NCBI GenBank assembly: GCA_910588535.1
Contig: CAJUOO010000014.1
Span: 1 to 56,115 of the forward strand
Source of the DNA: an uncultured Lachnospiraceae bacterium
GTDB lineage: Bacteria > Bacillota > Clostridia > Lachnospirales > Lachnospiraceae
Direction of reading: 5' to 3'
Length of the DNA: 56,115 bases
In this document: piece by piece, positions 34,240 to 44,580 of the stretch
Numbering within the stretch: position 1 is the first letter of the stretch
Layout of the letters: every line of letters begins with the position of its first letter
Position numbers and translations under genes: made by a program
Notes under the pieces: generated by a model
Seen by the model: the letters and a program-made list of their open reading frames with translations, nothing else
The model's database searches: none
What the model was told of the DNA's origin: nothing

Positions 34240-35556
34240 TTATTGTATCTCAATGTTCTGTCTTCCAAGAACTCCCAGACTCGGTTTCGGCATGCGCTCT
34301 TGTGTCGCACGGTCAACCGCAATCAATCCGAATTTCATGGAAAAACCCTTTTGCCATTCAAAATTATCCATCAGCGACCAATACATATATCCAATCACTG
34401 GAATCCCCGACTGGATACAGGAAACAACGCCGTCCGTTACCCGCTCAATAAACGCCACGCGCCTAGTGTCATCCTCCGTCGCAATGCCGTTCTCCGTGAT
34501 CATAATTGGCATTTCCTTCTTGTTTGCGCCAAATTCCCCAGAAACCCGCCTGATAACATGTTCTAGCGCTTCTGGATAAAACTCATAATCCATCTGTGTT
34601 GTTTCCGCCCCCTGCGGCACCGGTTGGATGCCGTCTGCACCAATAATAGATCTTGTATAATTCTGCAAACCAAAGAAATCATCATCCAGAATATAGGGAA
34701 CATAATGAGAAAACTCCTCATCCCACTCACGCAGTGCATTTTCCTCACCGCCCTCTGCTGCCTGAATATCATGCAGAGAGAGGGACAGCCCGATCTGAAG
34801 CTCTGGCTTTACAGCCTTCATCGCCTTTTTCGCTGCCTGATGTGCACGCATAACGAGGATGTCTCCCTCCGTGGTTCTCCCTGAAACGAAATTCTGTGGT
34901 TCCTCCGTTCCAAATACGTCTTTGTTGTCTTTCTTCTGCAGCTGCATGTTTTCCATCATAGTATTGAAGTTCATGCCGATCTGAGCAGTACCTTCCAGCC
35001 CCTGCGCCTGCATTTGGCTTATCTTTGTCATCATCTGTCTCTTGTATCGTTCCTCAATCGCCGCCACCTGCAGCCCCATGTTTGCCTCGTTGATCGTGAT
35101 AATATAACCCATAAGATCACCTAGATGCTCCACTACATATCCGCAATACTCCGCAAACGCCTCAACTGTGCGCTCACTCTCCCAGCCACCATTCTGGATT
35201 ACCCAGACTGGCGATGTAAAATGCATCATTGTCACAATCGGGGTGATATGGTTTGCATGACAGCACTCCAGCACGTTCCTGTAATGAGCAATCTCCGTCT
35301 CGTCAAATTTCCCCTCCTCAGGTTCAATACGTGCCCATTCGATCGAAAACCGGTATGCGGAAAGCCCCGCCTGTGCCATCAATTTTATGTCTTCTTCATA
35401 TCTATTATAATGATCCACCGCGTCCAAAGATGGCTCATTAAATGTACTGTGCTCCATGTGCTCCATCGCCCAGTAATCGCTGTGAATATTGTTTCCCTCC
35501 ACCTGATGTGCCGCCGTGGCAGCACCTATTAGAAAATCCTTTGAAAATTTGCCCAT
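34240..35556 (-). CDS. Beta-glucosidase-type enzyme, glycoside hydrolase family 1
   Basis: 438 residues from the ATG at 35556; GGAG seven bases upstream favours it over the longer frame from 35643. It begins FLIGAATAAHQVEGN and has AYRFSIEWARIEPEEGKFDE, the acid/base as ITINEANMG (TxNEP class, Pro replaced by Ala), and the nucleophile Glu in PIMITENGIATEDD. It hydrolyses a beta-glucoside, beta-galactoside or phospho-glycoside; no phosphate-binding Ser/Lys motif is obvious and a non-PTS transporter is present, so unphosphorylated substrates are favoured. The NEA variant is worth noting for aglycone preference. Confidence 0.9.
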   Translation of the reverse strand: MGKFSKDFLIGAATAAHQVEGNNIHSDYWAMEHMEHSTFNEPSLDAVDHYNRYEEDIKLMAQAGLSAYRFSIEWARIEPEEGKFDETEIAHYRNVLECCHANHITPIVTMMHFTSPVWVIQNGGWESERTVEAFAEYCGYVVEHLGDLMGYIITINEANMGLQVAAIEERYKRQMMTKISQMQAQGLEGTAQIGMNFNTMMENMQLQKKDNKDVFGTEEPQNFVSGRTTEGDILVMRAHQAAKKAMKAVKPELQIGLSLSLHDIQAAEGGEENALREWDEEFSHYVPYILDDDFFGLQNYTRSIIGADGIQPVPQGAETTQMDYEFYPEALEHVIRRVSGEFGANKKEMPIMITENGIATEDDTRRVAFIERVTDGVVSCIQSGIPVIGYMYWSLMDNFEWQKGFSMKFGLIAVDRATQERMPKPSLGVLGRQNIEIQ

Positions 35557-35659
35557 GTTTAATCTCCATTCTATATAGAAGTCTTTATAATATCTCTGTT
35601 CCTGTTCAGATTTTTCAACCTGTCGCACATCTTGTTTCCTCACCGGAAAGATTCTAGTT

Positions 35660-37897
35660 CTAAACCGTTGCCTTTGGTATCTGGTTTAATATTTGATTAA
35701 GCTGCTGCAGCTTTTCTGGCTCCAGTTCCATTCCGCCTTGCTGCAATAATTTCCTTAACGGCTGTCTGGCTACTATTTTCTGCATTGCCTCTGGTATTGC
35801 AACACCTTCACCCATTCCTCCGGCTGTCTTTCCTGTCATCTGGCTCATCATACCCGCAAGCAGTTCAGCGCCCTGCTTGGTCGCCTGAATCTCGCTCATC
35901 GTGCTGTTGATGGAAAGATATCCTTCCCTGCCCTCCTCGTTGTCTCTGGGCGCGTCAAACCAGTTGCGCACCTTGTCAAGCGACATAAAATACAAAGGAT
36001 TCGGCACATCCACCTTTGCTATCTCCATACTGTCCTCAAAAGAAGTATCCCCACTGCTGCCCACTGCCTTGATTCTATGCACACTGTGAATCGGCACATG
36101 GAATCGAAATACATGCTGCCCCTCCTGCTCTGCAAAGAGTTTATCATCCACATACAGCACAATCTTTTCCAAATTCGAGTACACCTTAATCTCCGTCATG
36201 TCCTCCACTCTGTCATGATAGCGACTCCCGCAGAGATGGATGAACTTTTCCGTGCTCCACCATGCCTTGTAAATATAAAAAGCATCCTTTTTCTTCTTTC
36301 GGTCAAACGTGACAAGCCCCTTGTGGTTCTTACCGGGATCGCCGGCTTCATCTCTTCCCGCAGCCGCAAACTCAAACATATTCCATACATATGTCCCCCA
36401 CAGGTATGGTCTCGTCGCAAACATTTCCAGCATATGTTCATGATAGAGGGCCTGATAGCTCTCCGTGTAGTCACCCTTTTCCGGTTTAGGTGACTGCAGT
36501 GCGATGACAGAATCTGCTCCGTACTCGGTCAGCCCGATTGCTGTATCTGGATATTTCTGATGAAATTCATCGAAAAATTCATCGTTGTCCTCCATATCCC
36601 CGACATACCAGCCATAGTACAGATTATAGCCGCGGATGTCCGGGAGCGAAACCAGCGGACTGTCCGTCTCCAGCAGAAATAGGTTTGCCATCGCGGAAAC
36701 CCTTGTCCTGTCCATCTCATGCACCAAATTATTCAGAATCCTGTGGTTTTCCATCAAGTCTTCTGTCACACCCTGAAGTGAAATCTCATTTGACAGAGCC
36801 CAGCACATAATTGACACATGGTTGTAGTTCTGTATAATCAGTTCCTTCATCTGCTGGATCGTGTTCTCCCTTCCGGTATCCATATGGACTGTGATATACG
36901 GAATCTCCGCCCACACGACGATTCCCTTCTCATCACACAGATCATAAAAATACTGATCATGTTGATAGTGTGCTAACCGGATGGAATTAGCTCCCATAGA
37001 GAGGATCAGATCCATATCCTCCTCATGCATTTCGCGCGTAAGCGCGTTTCCAACGCCGAGCCTGTCCTGATGACGTGAAACACCGTGCAATGGATAGTGT
37101 CTTCCATTCAGGAAAAAACCTTCCTTCGCATCAAAACGAAATTCCCTGCACCCGAAACGCTCTGTGACTGTGTCTACCGCCTTGCCGCCACGGTACAAAA
37201 CTGCTGTCGCCTCATATAAATACGGATCATCCACGCCGTTCCATCTATGCACATTTGATATAGTAATACTGCCTTTTCCATACGTTTTCCCATCAACTGT
37301 TTCCAGCACAAGCTCGGTCTCCCCTGCTCCCACAGTGGAAACAACAATCTTTTCGGCCTCCCCCACAGAATACGTCTCAAAGCTGACTATCGCGCTTTCT
37401 TTGTTTACCTCTGGAGTGATCTTAAATCCGCTCCCACCATAGTAATCCAGATCAAAATGCGACTGGTCTGCAAGAATCATATAGACATCGCGGTAAATGC
37501 CGCCATAGAACGTAAAATCTGCCCTTTGCGGATAAACCTTGTCATTCGGCGCATTGTCGACCAGAACTTCCAACGTGTTGTCCTCCTCCAGCGCGTCCGT
37601 GACATTGACACGAAACGTAGAGTATCCTCCGTCGTGACGCGCAAGCTCCTTCCCATTCATATACACAGCCATCGAGGAGTTGACGCCCCGGAACTCGATG
37701 TAGACCTGCTGCCCCGGTGCAAGCTCCGGCCTTTTCAGCTTTTTGCGATACGTGCATACACCACGAAAATACAGTTCTGGTCCGGTCTGCCCATCCTCCG
37801 CATTCCATGTGTGTGGAAGACTGATATCTGTTCTCTTCCCCTGTTTCTCGAACTCCCAATGTTCATTAATTTTATTAACAATTCGTGCCATTTCCAC
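35660..37897 (-). CDS. Glycoside hydrolase family 2 (beta-galactosidase-like)
   Basis: 745 residues. N-terminal jelly roll (ISLPHTWNAEDGQTG, YIEFRGVNSSMAVYMNGKELARHDGGYS), Ig-like domain, then a TIM barrel with GVSRHQDRLGVGNA, NSIRLAHYQHDQYFYDLCDEKG, the acid/base Glu in MCWALSNEIS and the nucleophile Glu in IGLTEYGADS. The last about 110 residues form a helical tail unlike the usual GH2 C-terminus (RQPLRKLLQQGGMELEPEKL). Sugar specificity (galactoside, glucuronide or other) is not certain. A GTG at 37897 with AGGA six bases upstream, or the ATG two codons later, can start it. Cytoplasmic. Confidence 0.9.
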   Translation of the reverse strand: MEMARIVNKINEHWEFEKQGKRTDISLPHTWNAEDGQTGPELYFRGVCTYRKKLKRPELAPGQQVYIEFRGVNSSMAVYMNGKELARHDGGYSTFRVNVTDALEEDNTLEVLVDNAPNDKVYPQRADFTFYGGIYRDVYMILADQSHFDLDYYGGSGFKITPEVNKESAIVSFETYSVGEAEKIVVSTVGAGETELVLETVDGKTYGKGSITISNVHRWNGVDDPYLYEATAVLYRGGKAVDTVTERFGCREFRFDAKEGFFLNGRHYPLHGVSRHQDRLGVGNALTREMHEEDMDLILSMGANSIRLAHYQHDQYFYDLCDEKGIVVWAEIPYITVHMDTGRENTIQQMKELIIQNYNHVSIMCWALSNEISLQGVTEDLMENHRILNNLVHEMDRTRVSAMANLFLLETDSPLVSLPDIRGYNLYYGWYVGDMEDNDEFFDEFHQKYPDTAIGLTEYGADSVIALQSPKPEKGDYTESYQALYHEHMLEMFATRPYLWGTYVWNMFEFAAAGRDEAGDPGKNHKGLVTFDRKKKKDAFYIYKAWWSTEKFIHLCGSRYHDRVEDMTEIKVYSNLEKIVLYVDDKLFAEQEGQHVFRFHVPIHSVHRIKAVGSSGDTSFEDSMEIAKVDVPNPLYFMSLDKVRNWFDAPRDNEEGREGYLSINSTMSEIQATKQGAELLAGMMSQMTGKTAGGMGEGVAIPEAMQKIVARQPLRKLLQQGGMELEPEKLQQLNQILNQIPKATV

Positions 37898-37925
37898 TAC
37901 TTATCCTTTCTAATTTTTTATCCCG

Positions 37926-39407
37926 TTATCCTTCTTTGAGCACAGCCGCTTTCTTGTCCGCTATACGTTTCTGGACTTCTACCATCTCTTCTTTGTCCAA
38001 AGTACAATACCGCATTGCAATCAGCGTGATCACCCATCCGATCAGAGGAAAACCAAACATAAGCACCAGAGTCATCCAGAACACACCGCCTGTCAGCTCA
38101 TCCGTGGGCTGCGGCATACTCTCCCGATAACCGATTAACGCCACTGCTCCAGTTGCGATCAGTGCGCTCACAGAAGATACCATCTTATCAATCAGGCTAT
38201 ATACGCCAGATACCACTGCCGGAATATATCTGCCTCCCCGGTCAAGCTCATAATCGATGACGTCCGCCATAAATGCATTGTTGCCGGTGGTCACACACAT
38301 CTTCGTGCCGTTCAGGGCCAATGTCAGGATCACATAGATCATCATGAGCGGCAGAGCAGTCGAAATGCTGCGCGTGTTTCCACCAATATGTAAGAAAACG
38401 AAAAAGAGAATCATTGCGCAGGTCACATAAATGCACATATAAGTCCATGTGATAATAGTCCTTTTATTTCCATGTTTCCCAGCATATTTGGCACCCACAA
38501 CAGCAAATAAAATCGAAGGAATGATACTCACTGTCATCAACGTCGTGGATATTGACATATCACCGATAATGATACCGCCCAGCATTGTGTTAATGATGGA
38601 CTGACTTGCTACCTGCTGTGCAATCTTGTCAGAAGCACCTGATGCGATATAACACTGTAATGGGCGATTGTTCTTCAATACATCAAACATATCTTTCAGG
38701 CTCAGTCTTTCCCTCTTTGTTGTAGTACCCACAAAGTTTTCCGGCCTGTCAAATTCCGAAATGCCGATACAGGTTGTTATAAGCCCCACTGCGGATATTG
38801 CGATAGTTGCCCAGCACACTGCAGACAGAAACTCCAGATTAAAACCACCATATTTTGGCATAAGCACTACATAATAGATCATATTCAGGACAATCGGAAC
38901 CACATAGTTAAAAACTGTGCTCCACACACCAACCATAGGCCTCTGTTTTGGGTCGTTAGTCATTAGAGCGAACAGCGTCTGACCAGTTATATTATACAGT
39001 GTATAGCCAATAATATAAAGCATGTACAGCAGTACAAAGACGATAAATCCATGCCCTTTGCCAGCCGCCCAACTATACATTAACAGTGTCGCAAGAACCA
39101 TCACCAGCCAGCCACTGACAAGCAGGATACGGACCTTGCCGAGCCGGGTATTCACCTTGTCATAAATAAAAGCGAGCAGCGGGTCCGTGATTGCATCAAA
39201 CACGCGGGTGAAGGTCAGAATCCCTCCCACGGCCACCGTCGCAATCCCAAAACCAATGCTGGCTGAATAGTTCGCAAGCCCGATCAGACAGTAAAATCCC
39301 ATACTGACCATACCGCTGGAAGCGACCAAAATGATCTGCCACAATTTTGCACGTCGGTACTGCACGCCGTCAATCTGACTTTGTGTAAGTTTTTCTTTTT
39401 TCCCCAT
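37926..39407 (-). CDS. GPH-family (MelB-type) sugar:cation symporter
   Basis: 493 residues with about twelve membrane spans. Seen: YRRAKLWQIILVASSGMVSMGFYCLIGLA in two runs, RVFDAITDPLLAFIYDK (the MelB-type DxxxDP motif), and NALMTNDPKQRP-like cytoplasmic loops. It couples uptake of a glycoside or oligosaccharide to Na+ or H+ entry. AAGGAGG seven bases before 39407 sets the start. It is the first gene of the operon read from the promoter region shared with the AraC gene, and is the only transporter of the locus, so all the glycosidases would act on what it imports. Confidence 0.9.
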   Translation of the reverse strand: MGKKEKLTQSQIDGVQYRRAKLWQIILVASSGMVSMGFYCLIGLANYSASIGFGIATVAVGGILTFTRVFDAITDPLLAFIYDKVNTRLGKVRILLVSGWLVMVLATLLMYSWAAGKGHGFIVFVLLYMLYIIGYTLYNITGQTLFALMTNDPKQRPMVGVWSTVFNYVVPIVLNMIYYVVLMPKYGGFNLEFLSAVCWATIAISAVGLITTCIGISEFDRPENFVGTTTKRERLSLKDMFDVLKNNRPLQCYIASGASDKIAQQVASQSIINTMLGGIIIGDMSISTTLMTVSIIPSILFAVVGAKYAGKHGNKRTIITWTYMCIYVTCAMILFFVFLHIGGNTRSISTALPLMMIYVILTLALNGTKMCVTTGNNAFMADVIDYELDRGGRYIPAVVSGVYSLIDKMVSSVSALIATGAVALIGYRESMPQPTDELTGGVFWMTLVLMFGFPLIGWVITLIAMRYCTLDKEEMVEVQKRIADKKAAVLKEG

Positions 39408-39463
39408 TTTGTTTCCTCCTTTTTTGTACAAATACACATGTCATAACTATTATTGATAACTGT

Positions 39464-39600
39464 ATTATACTTAAAATCAGAGAAAACCGTTAGAAATATA
39501 TCATTTTTTTCAGAACTATTATATTATTTTTTATTTTTTTATACTATAACACATTCCGTCCACTATATTATATAAAAGCCAAGAAAACTATTAGAAATAT
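39464..39600 (-). promoter_or_regulatory. Activator-type promoter with AraC-like direct repeats
   Basis: Minus-strand -10 TATAAT (39469-39464) has no recognisable -35 at the proper distance. That place is covered by a 19-bp sequence AGAAAACCGTTAGAAATAT (39481-39499). The same sequence with two changes, AGAAAACTATTAGAAATAT, recurs at 39582-39600, 101 bases away. The arrangement suggests activation of the symporter operon by the divergently encoded AraC protein. The remaining 39501-39581 stretch is AT-rich and featureless. Confidence 0.65.
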
Positions 39601-39663
39601 TTATTTACTCATAATTTTGTTTAATTATCATTTTTTAAAGTACAATTATTTATAAAAACGAAG

Positions 39664-39691
39664 TTGAAAAAAGCAAAGAGTATGGTATACT
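39664..39691 (+). promoter_or_regulatory. Promoter of the AraC-family gene
   Basis: TTGAAA (39664-39669), a 16-base spacer and TATACT (39686-39691), about 100 bases before the start codon. The second AraC-like repeat lies 64 bases upstream. Confidence 0.6.
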
Positions 39692-39788
39692 GAAATGAAA
39701 TATATATGATGACAATAGAAAGATAAAACTACTTCATGAATGGAACTGTTCCTAATAACCTGCAGTGATCTTATGAGATAATAAAAAT

Positions 39789-40982
39789 ATGGATTTAGAA
39801 TTATTCAGAAAACTTCTGCACAACCTCCTGAATGCCGAGGTTATAATACACGACAATGATATCAGAACACTTGCTGCTTTTGAGGACACCTGCTGTTTCC
39901 AGAAAACGCTGCAGCCAATGTTTACTGTTGAATCCCTCTCCTATTTACTAGGCTCCATGAATGACACCACCTTCTATGAAATCGTGGATAAACTTGATGT
40001 GTGCCTGTTTTTCTTTCAGTTGAAGAAAAAAGTTTTCCTGATCGGACCTTACGTCAGGACAGAATATTCCGATGAGAAAATGCAAACTATCCTCATCGAA
40101 AATAAAATGCCGGCGTCCTATGCAACTTCCATCAAATTATACTATACTGCCATGCCACTGCTTAGCACCTATCAAATCCAGCGCACTGTCACTGCATGTA
40201 TGGTATCCTTTGATCCGCTTTTACAGGAGTACACATATCGAAGACTTCTGGGATTTCAGGAAGAACCGAAAGAACCGAAAACATATCGGCAGGATTCCAT
40301 TGACTACAGTGCGATCTATCACCGCTATCATGTTGAAAATCATCTTTTAAAACTGATTGAGAAAGGCGAGGTTGAGAATATCATTCAGGCTTATGAAAAG
40401 ATGCAGGACGAGTCCTCTTCCCTTATTGATCTGTATCGCAGTCCAGTCTATCAAAGCCCTATTTCCATCCTGCGCGCATTGGCTCGGAAGGCAGCTGAGC
40501 AGAGCGGATTGTCCATCATCACGATTAACCAGATTACCCAGAAATCTGTCCAACGCCTTTCAGGTATTGACGATATCAATAAGCAACGACAATATTGTTA
40601 TGAAATGTTAATTGAACTGACAACTGCGGTGCATGACCATCTGGTAAATACCAGTGGTTACTCTCCTGCAATCGTAAAGGTTGTGGAATATCTTTCCCTG
40701 AATTATACACAGAATATTAATATGAACGTATTGTGCGAGATATCGGATTATTCGTTCTCCCACCTTGCCAAAATTTTTAAAAACGAAACAGGACGAACCA
40801 TAACTCAGTATATTGCGGACTTAAGATGCCGACAGGCTGCTGAGATGCTCCGGGAGACAAACCTGCCTATTCAAGAAATCAGCAACTATGTCGGTTATAT
40901 GGACAATAATTATTTTGTAAAAGTATTTAAGAAAATGATGGGAAATACGCCATCCGAATATAGGGCATCCACCATTCTCTAA
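39789..40982 (+). CDS. AraC-family transcriptional regulator
   Basis: 397 residues. The C-terminal 100 residues carry two helix-turn-helix units (MNVLCEISDYSFSHLAKIFKNETG and LPIQEISNYVGYMDNNYFVKVFKKMMGNTPSEYR, each read here as separate pieces of the AraC domain). The long N-terminal part (1-280) is a sensory region as seen in gut Firmicutes glycan regulators; it has no membrane span. It is divergent from the symporter operon and very probably its activator. The start has only a weak ribosome site (GAGATAA). Confidence 0.9.
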   Translation: MDLELFRKLLHNLLNAEVIIHDNDIRTLAAFEDTCCFQKTLQPMFTVESLSYLLGSMNDTTFYEIVDKLDVCLFFFQLKKKVFLIGPYVRTEYSDEKMQTILIENKMPASYATSIKLYYTAMPLLSTYQIQRTVTACMVSFDPLLQEYTYRRLLGFQEEPKEPKTYRQDSIDYSAIYHRYHVENHLLKLIEKGEVENIIQAYEKMQDESSSLIDLYRSPVYQSPISILRALARKAAEQSGLSIITINQITQKSVQRLSGIDDINKQRQYCYEMLIELTTAVHDHLVNTSGYSPAIVKVVEYLSLNYTQNINMNVLCEISDYSFSHLAKIFKNETGRTITQYIADLRCRQAAEMLRETNLPIQEISNYVGYMDNNYFVKVFKKMMGNTPSEYRASTIL

Positions 40983-41047
40983 GCCATAAACTTTTACCCA
41001 CAGTTTTTATCAAAACTATTTTTGATTAAAAATCTGTTCTAATGATT

Positions 41048-41131
41048 TCATTTTCTTATCCTTGGTACCTCGGCATAATCATCCATAGTTGCCCGAATAT
41101 CCTCATGCCACATAAGCCAGATGAATGAAAA
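41048..41131 (-). pseudogene. C-terminal fragment of a tyrosine recombinase (integrase)
   Basis: The minus frame ending at the TGA at 41048-41050 reads FIWLMWHEDIRATMDDYAEV, matching the last conserved block of Tn916/phage-type integrases (LMGHxDIxTTMDxYAEV) including the catalytic tyrosine. Upstream residues do not continue the family pattern and no start is near. It marks one edge of a decayed integrative element whose mobilisation genes lie at 47-50 kb. Confidence 0.78.
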
Positions 41132-41150
41132 AATGGCTGCTAATTCGCAG

Positions 41151-41825
41151 TCAGCGCACAATCTTGCCGTCCTCAATACGAATCGTCTGATCGGTCAACT
41201 GCGCAATTTCAGGATTATGTGTAATCATAATAATAGTTTGTTGGAATTTCTGGCTTGTCATTTGCAGTAAATGAATCACATTATCGCTGGTTCTGGAATC
41301 CAGATTTCCGGTTGGTTCATCTGCCAGTACAATATCAGGTTTGGAGGCAAGGGCACGAGCAATCGCCACACGCTGTTGCTGGCCACCGGAAAGATTGTTT
41401 GGCAGGCTGTGAATTTTTTGTTCCAATCCCAACAGTCCGACAATTTCCTCAATAAATTTTTTATCTGGTTTTTGTCCGTCCATTGCAATAGGGAAAACAA
41501 TATTTTCCCATACGTTCAAGGTTGGTATCAGATTATAGTTCTGGAAGATAAAGCCGATTCGTCTGCGGCGGAACACGGTAAGCTGCTCCTCTTTCAATCC
41601 AGACAGTTCCGTATTTCCAATCGTGACCGTTCCCGATGTTGGGGTATCAAGACCTCCTAACATATTCAGCAAAGTAGATTTACCAGAGCCGGAAGTGCCA
41701 ATAATGGCAACGAACTTTCCAGCCTCAATCTTTAGGTTTACACCATCCAGAGCATGAACCTGTGTTTCTCCTTTTCCATAGTATTTTTTCAGGTTTCTTG
41801 TCTGTAAAATAATATTCTCACTCAT
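41151..41825 (-). CDS. ABC transporter ATPase (MacB/LolD-like)
   Basis: 224 residues, complete: Walker A GTSGSGKST, Q-loop FIFQNYNLIPTL, signature NLSGGQQQRVAIARAL, Walker B PDIVLADEPTGNLD, H-loop MITHNPEIA. This subfamily pairs with FtsX-type permeases that export or sense peptides and lipids. GGAGG lies eight bases before the ATG at 41825. It follows the (frameshifted) permease gene by 20 bases and is probably its partner. Its motifs are intact, unlike those of the second ATPase at 44581. Confidence 0.92.
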   Translation of the reverse strand: MSENIILQTRNLKKYYGKGETQVHALDGVNLKIEAGKFVAIIGTSGSGKSTLLNMLGGLDTPTSGTVTIGNTELSGLKEEQLTVFRRRRIGFIFQNYNLIPTLNVWENIVFPIAMDGQKPDKKFIEEIVGLLGLEQKIHSLPNNLSGGQQQRVAIARALASKPDIVLADEPTGNLDSRTSDNVIHLLQMTSQKFQQTIIMITHNPEIAQLTDQTIRIEDGKIVR

Positions 41826-41845
41826 AGCCAAATCCTCCTATCCGA

Positions 41846-44429
41846 TTATTCTACAACACGCAACTTTTCAACAATACTGCCATTATTGAATACTTTTAAT
41901 GCAATCACTGGCAAAAAAACGGCAGCAATCAGAAGTATAATACACACAATAACAGCAGGGACAAGCGTAAAGTGGAAAGTGAAATACCAAATTCCGCCGA
42001 TAAGTACCTTCACCATAGTAAACGCAAGTATCACAGATAGTAGCAGACCAGCAACACACACACCAATGACATAACAAACACTTTCCCAAATCATCATTCG
42101 GGTCAATTGCTTTGCTGTCATACCAATACTCTGCATGGTTGCAAATTCATGACGCCTTGCCAGAATAGAGGTAATAATAGTATTTACTAAGTTCAATACT
42201 CCGGCTGCACCAAAGATAATGCCGATCAGTCCGCCGACAAACCAAAGCATCGTTCGGGTTGTAACAGCATCCTGTCTGGCTTCTTCGGCAGAAGCATAAC
42301 CCAGACCGGGATCTATATTCGTTACATAGTATTCTAAAAATTCACTCATGGAATCCTGTTGTCCTTCCTCTACATCAAAAGAATATTTGTAAATAACCGG
42401 ATCATCGTAAATCTCAGTGTAAACACAAGTTGGAAGATACAGAAACAATCCATCCCTGCCAACCTCAAAAGTACCGTTGACAGTATATCCGATTTCCATA
42501 TCGTCACCGGTGAGGGCAGCCTTAGCTAACACAGGCAATTCCATTATCGGCTCACCGTTTTTGAAAACCGTAATTATGTCGCCTACTTCCAACAGATTGA
42601 AGACTGGATTCAAAATGGATGTCCCCCCTATCAGACACCACTCCCAGCAGTACGCCCTCACCACTTGCCATCTTCCCATAAAGCCTGTGCGCATCTGCTT
42701 CTCCTTCCTGAATATCCATACGGGCAAGAGCTGTTTCTTCCATACCATACACGTTACAGAGCGTGTGTCCATCATCGCCCAGATGAAAGACGATTCCATC
42801 CATGGTACCTGCATAGTTGATGCCGGTCTCTTCGTCAGTGCCGATGTAATCAAATTCTATCGGAAAGTCATAGGTCACATTACTGTCATCCAATGTATTT
42901 TTATAAATGGCCGAAGCGCCGAATACTCCGGGTTGTGCGTTGACGGCGGCTATTATTTCCTGCCCCAGCCCGTGTTCGCGCCGGGTAAACCCTTCCAAAA
43001 TGTTTTTGCTCAATGCGTTCACTACAACAAAATCGGTTCGTATGCTGTAGGATACCTGTTTTTCTATGTCCACGCTGTCAGCAGCAATACCAATACAATT
43101 AAGCAGGATAACACATAGTGACAAAGAAGCTACAATAAAAGCAGATCGACGCTTATTACGTCCCAAATTAGACCACGCCAACCGGAACAGACTGGTACCA
43201 GTGCATTTCTTCGTGGTTTTTCTGCCACCAGCCGCCTCCACATAACGAAACGCTTCGATTGCCGGAATGTTTGCTGCTACCCGTATTGGTTTCCTTGTGG
43301 AAAGAAATACAGTAAAAGCAGCCAATACAGCAGCTCCCACAAAAATTATCGGGGACGGATTTACATTGATCTTTACATTCTCATAGCTGGAAGACAAGGT
43401 ACGCATCATATAAGGCAAAGTCGCCTTTCCAACAAAATAGCCAATCAGTAAGCCCAAGGGAATACCAACACAGGAAAGCCACAAAGCTTGCAAGTTTATC
43501 AATTTCTTTATCTGACGCTTGCTCATACCCACAATGCGGTACAAACCATAACGGCGGATCTCCTGCATCACCGCAATGTCAAATACATTGTAAATCAATA
43601 AGTATCCGCAAAGAACAAACAGTACGATTATAACAGCCCCAAGCAGAAGCGTCATTGGCTCCAGTGCAGGATTGGTCACTGTATTTATTGTTGCAGATAA
43701 ATTATCGGAGTTGTCCGCATCCGGATCGCCGCCCATTTGCCATACCCAATGATCCAGTTTTTCCTGAAGTCCTGCTGTGCTTACAACTACAAAATCAGAA
43801 TAATAGGTTCCAGCCATTTCCCGATCATGGTCATAGGTGTACTCAAAAATATCGGGATGCGCGTCTCGAAATGTCGTTCCCGCCCACATCATACTGATTT
43901 GCTCACTGACGGCTTCAAACCAGCCAGAGACAATCATATCCATCTCATATTCTCGACCGTGAGCAGTAAAGGCAATGGTGACGGCAGCTCCCACCTCCGG
44001 CTCCACCCCCAAATCTCTAAGCGCCACGTCTGAGGTAACAATCTCGTTTTCTGCCTTTGGTACACTGCCATGGACAGGCATACAAAAAGTCAGATCAGCC
44101 TGAACAGAATCCAGCACATCAAACTCGATGTTATGACGAGTCGTATTCGTAAGAAAACCTACCGGCATCCGCAGACCATATTGCCGGATAAAATCGGCAC
44201 CCTCCAAAGCCTCATACTGCTTGGCAGTCATATTGTGGAAATCACCATCTGACCGGCTGCCTTTCAACATCTGCATAGTCAGAGTCACGGATTCTGTCGC
44301 TCCCATACAAATTGTTGTAACCGTAGTAAACAGAATTGTAGTCAACATAATCGCTAATGTCGCAATCAGGTTTCGCATCCTGCCAGCTTTAAAACTCCGC
44401 TCGACAAGAACACCTAACATATGATTCAT
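41846..44429 (-). pseudogene. FtsX-type ABC permease, frameshifted at a G6 tract
   Basis: A permease of about 860 residues is split in two frames. The 5' part (44429 to about 42625) has an N-terminal span, an extracytoplasmic domain and an FtsX domain (residues about 260-390), then a second N-terminal-like span near 430. It leaves the frame after VLLGVVSDRG. The 3' part continues in another frame with TSILNPVFNLLEVGDIITVF and the second FtsX domain to 41846. Removing one G from the run of six G at about 42622-42627 restores one frame. Family members move or sense lipids and peptides. The lesion may be real, phase-variable or a homopolymer sequencing error. AAAGGAG precedes the ATG at 44429. 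Confidence 0.8.
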
Positions 44430-44483
44430 TGTATGTTTCTCCTTTTCCTTTTTCCTTTTTCTGAAAATAAGGATATCACAGCC

Positions 44484-44523
44484 ATGTCACAACTTGGGCA
44501 CACGAATGTCACAAATTTGTGAC
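44484..44523 (-). promoter_or_regulatory. Direct repeats and palindrome upstream of the permease
   Basis: Minus strand: TTGTGACAT occurs twice (44514-44506 and 44492-44484), 22 bases apart, i.e. two helical turns. A perfect 16-bp palindrome GTCACAAATTTGTGAC (44508-44523) overlaps the first. A -10-like TATCCT follows. This resembles an OmpR-type response-regulator site in place of a -35 box, presumably for the regulator at 46279-46965. Confidence 0.6.
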
Positions 44524-44534
44524 AAAAAAACAAC

Positions 44535-44559
44535 GATAAATCTGTATAAAAGATTTACC
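44535..44559 (-). terminator. Terminator after the second ABC ATPase
   Basis: GGTAAATC and GATTTATC pair around a nine-base loop, followed on the minus strand by GTTGTTTTTTTG. It ends the regulator-kinase-ATPase operon before the permease promoter. Confidence 0.75.
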
Positions 44560-44580
44560 GCTGTTTGACATTATACATTC

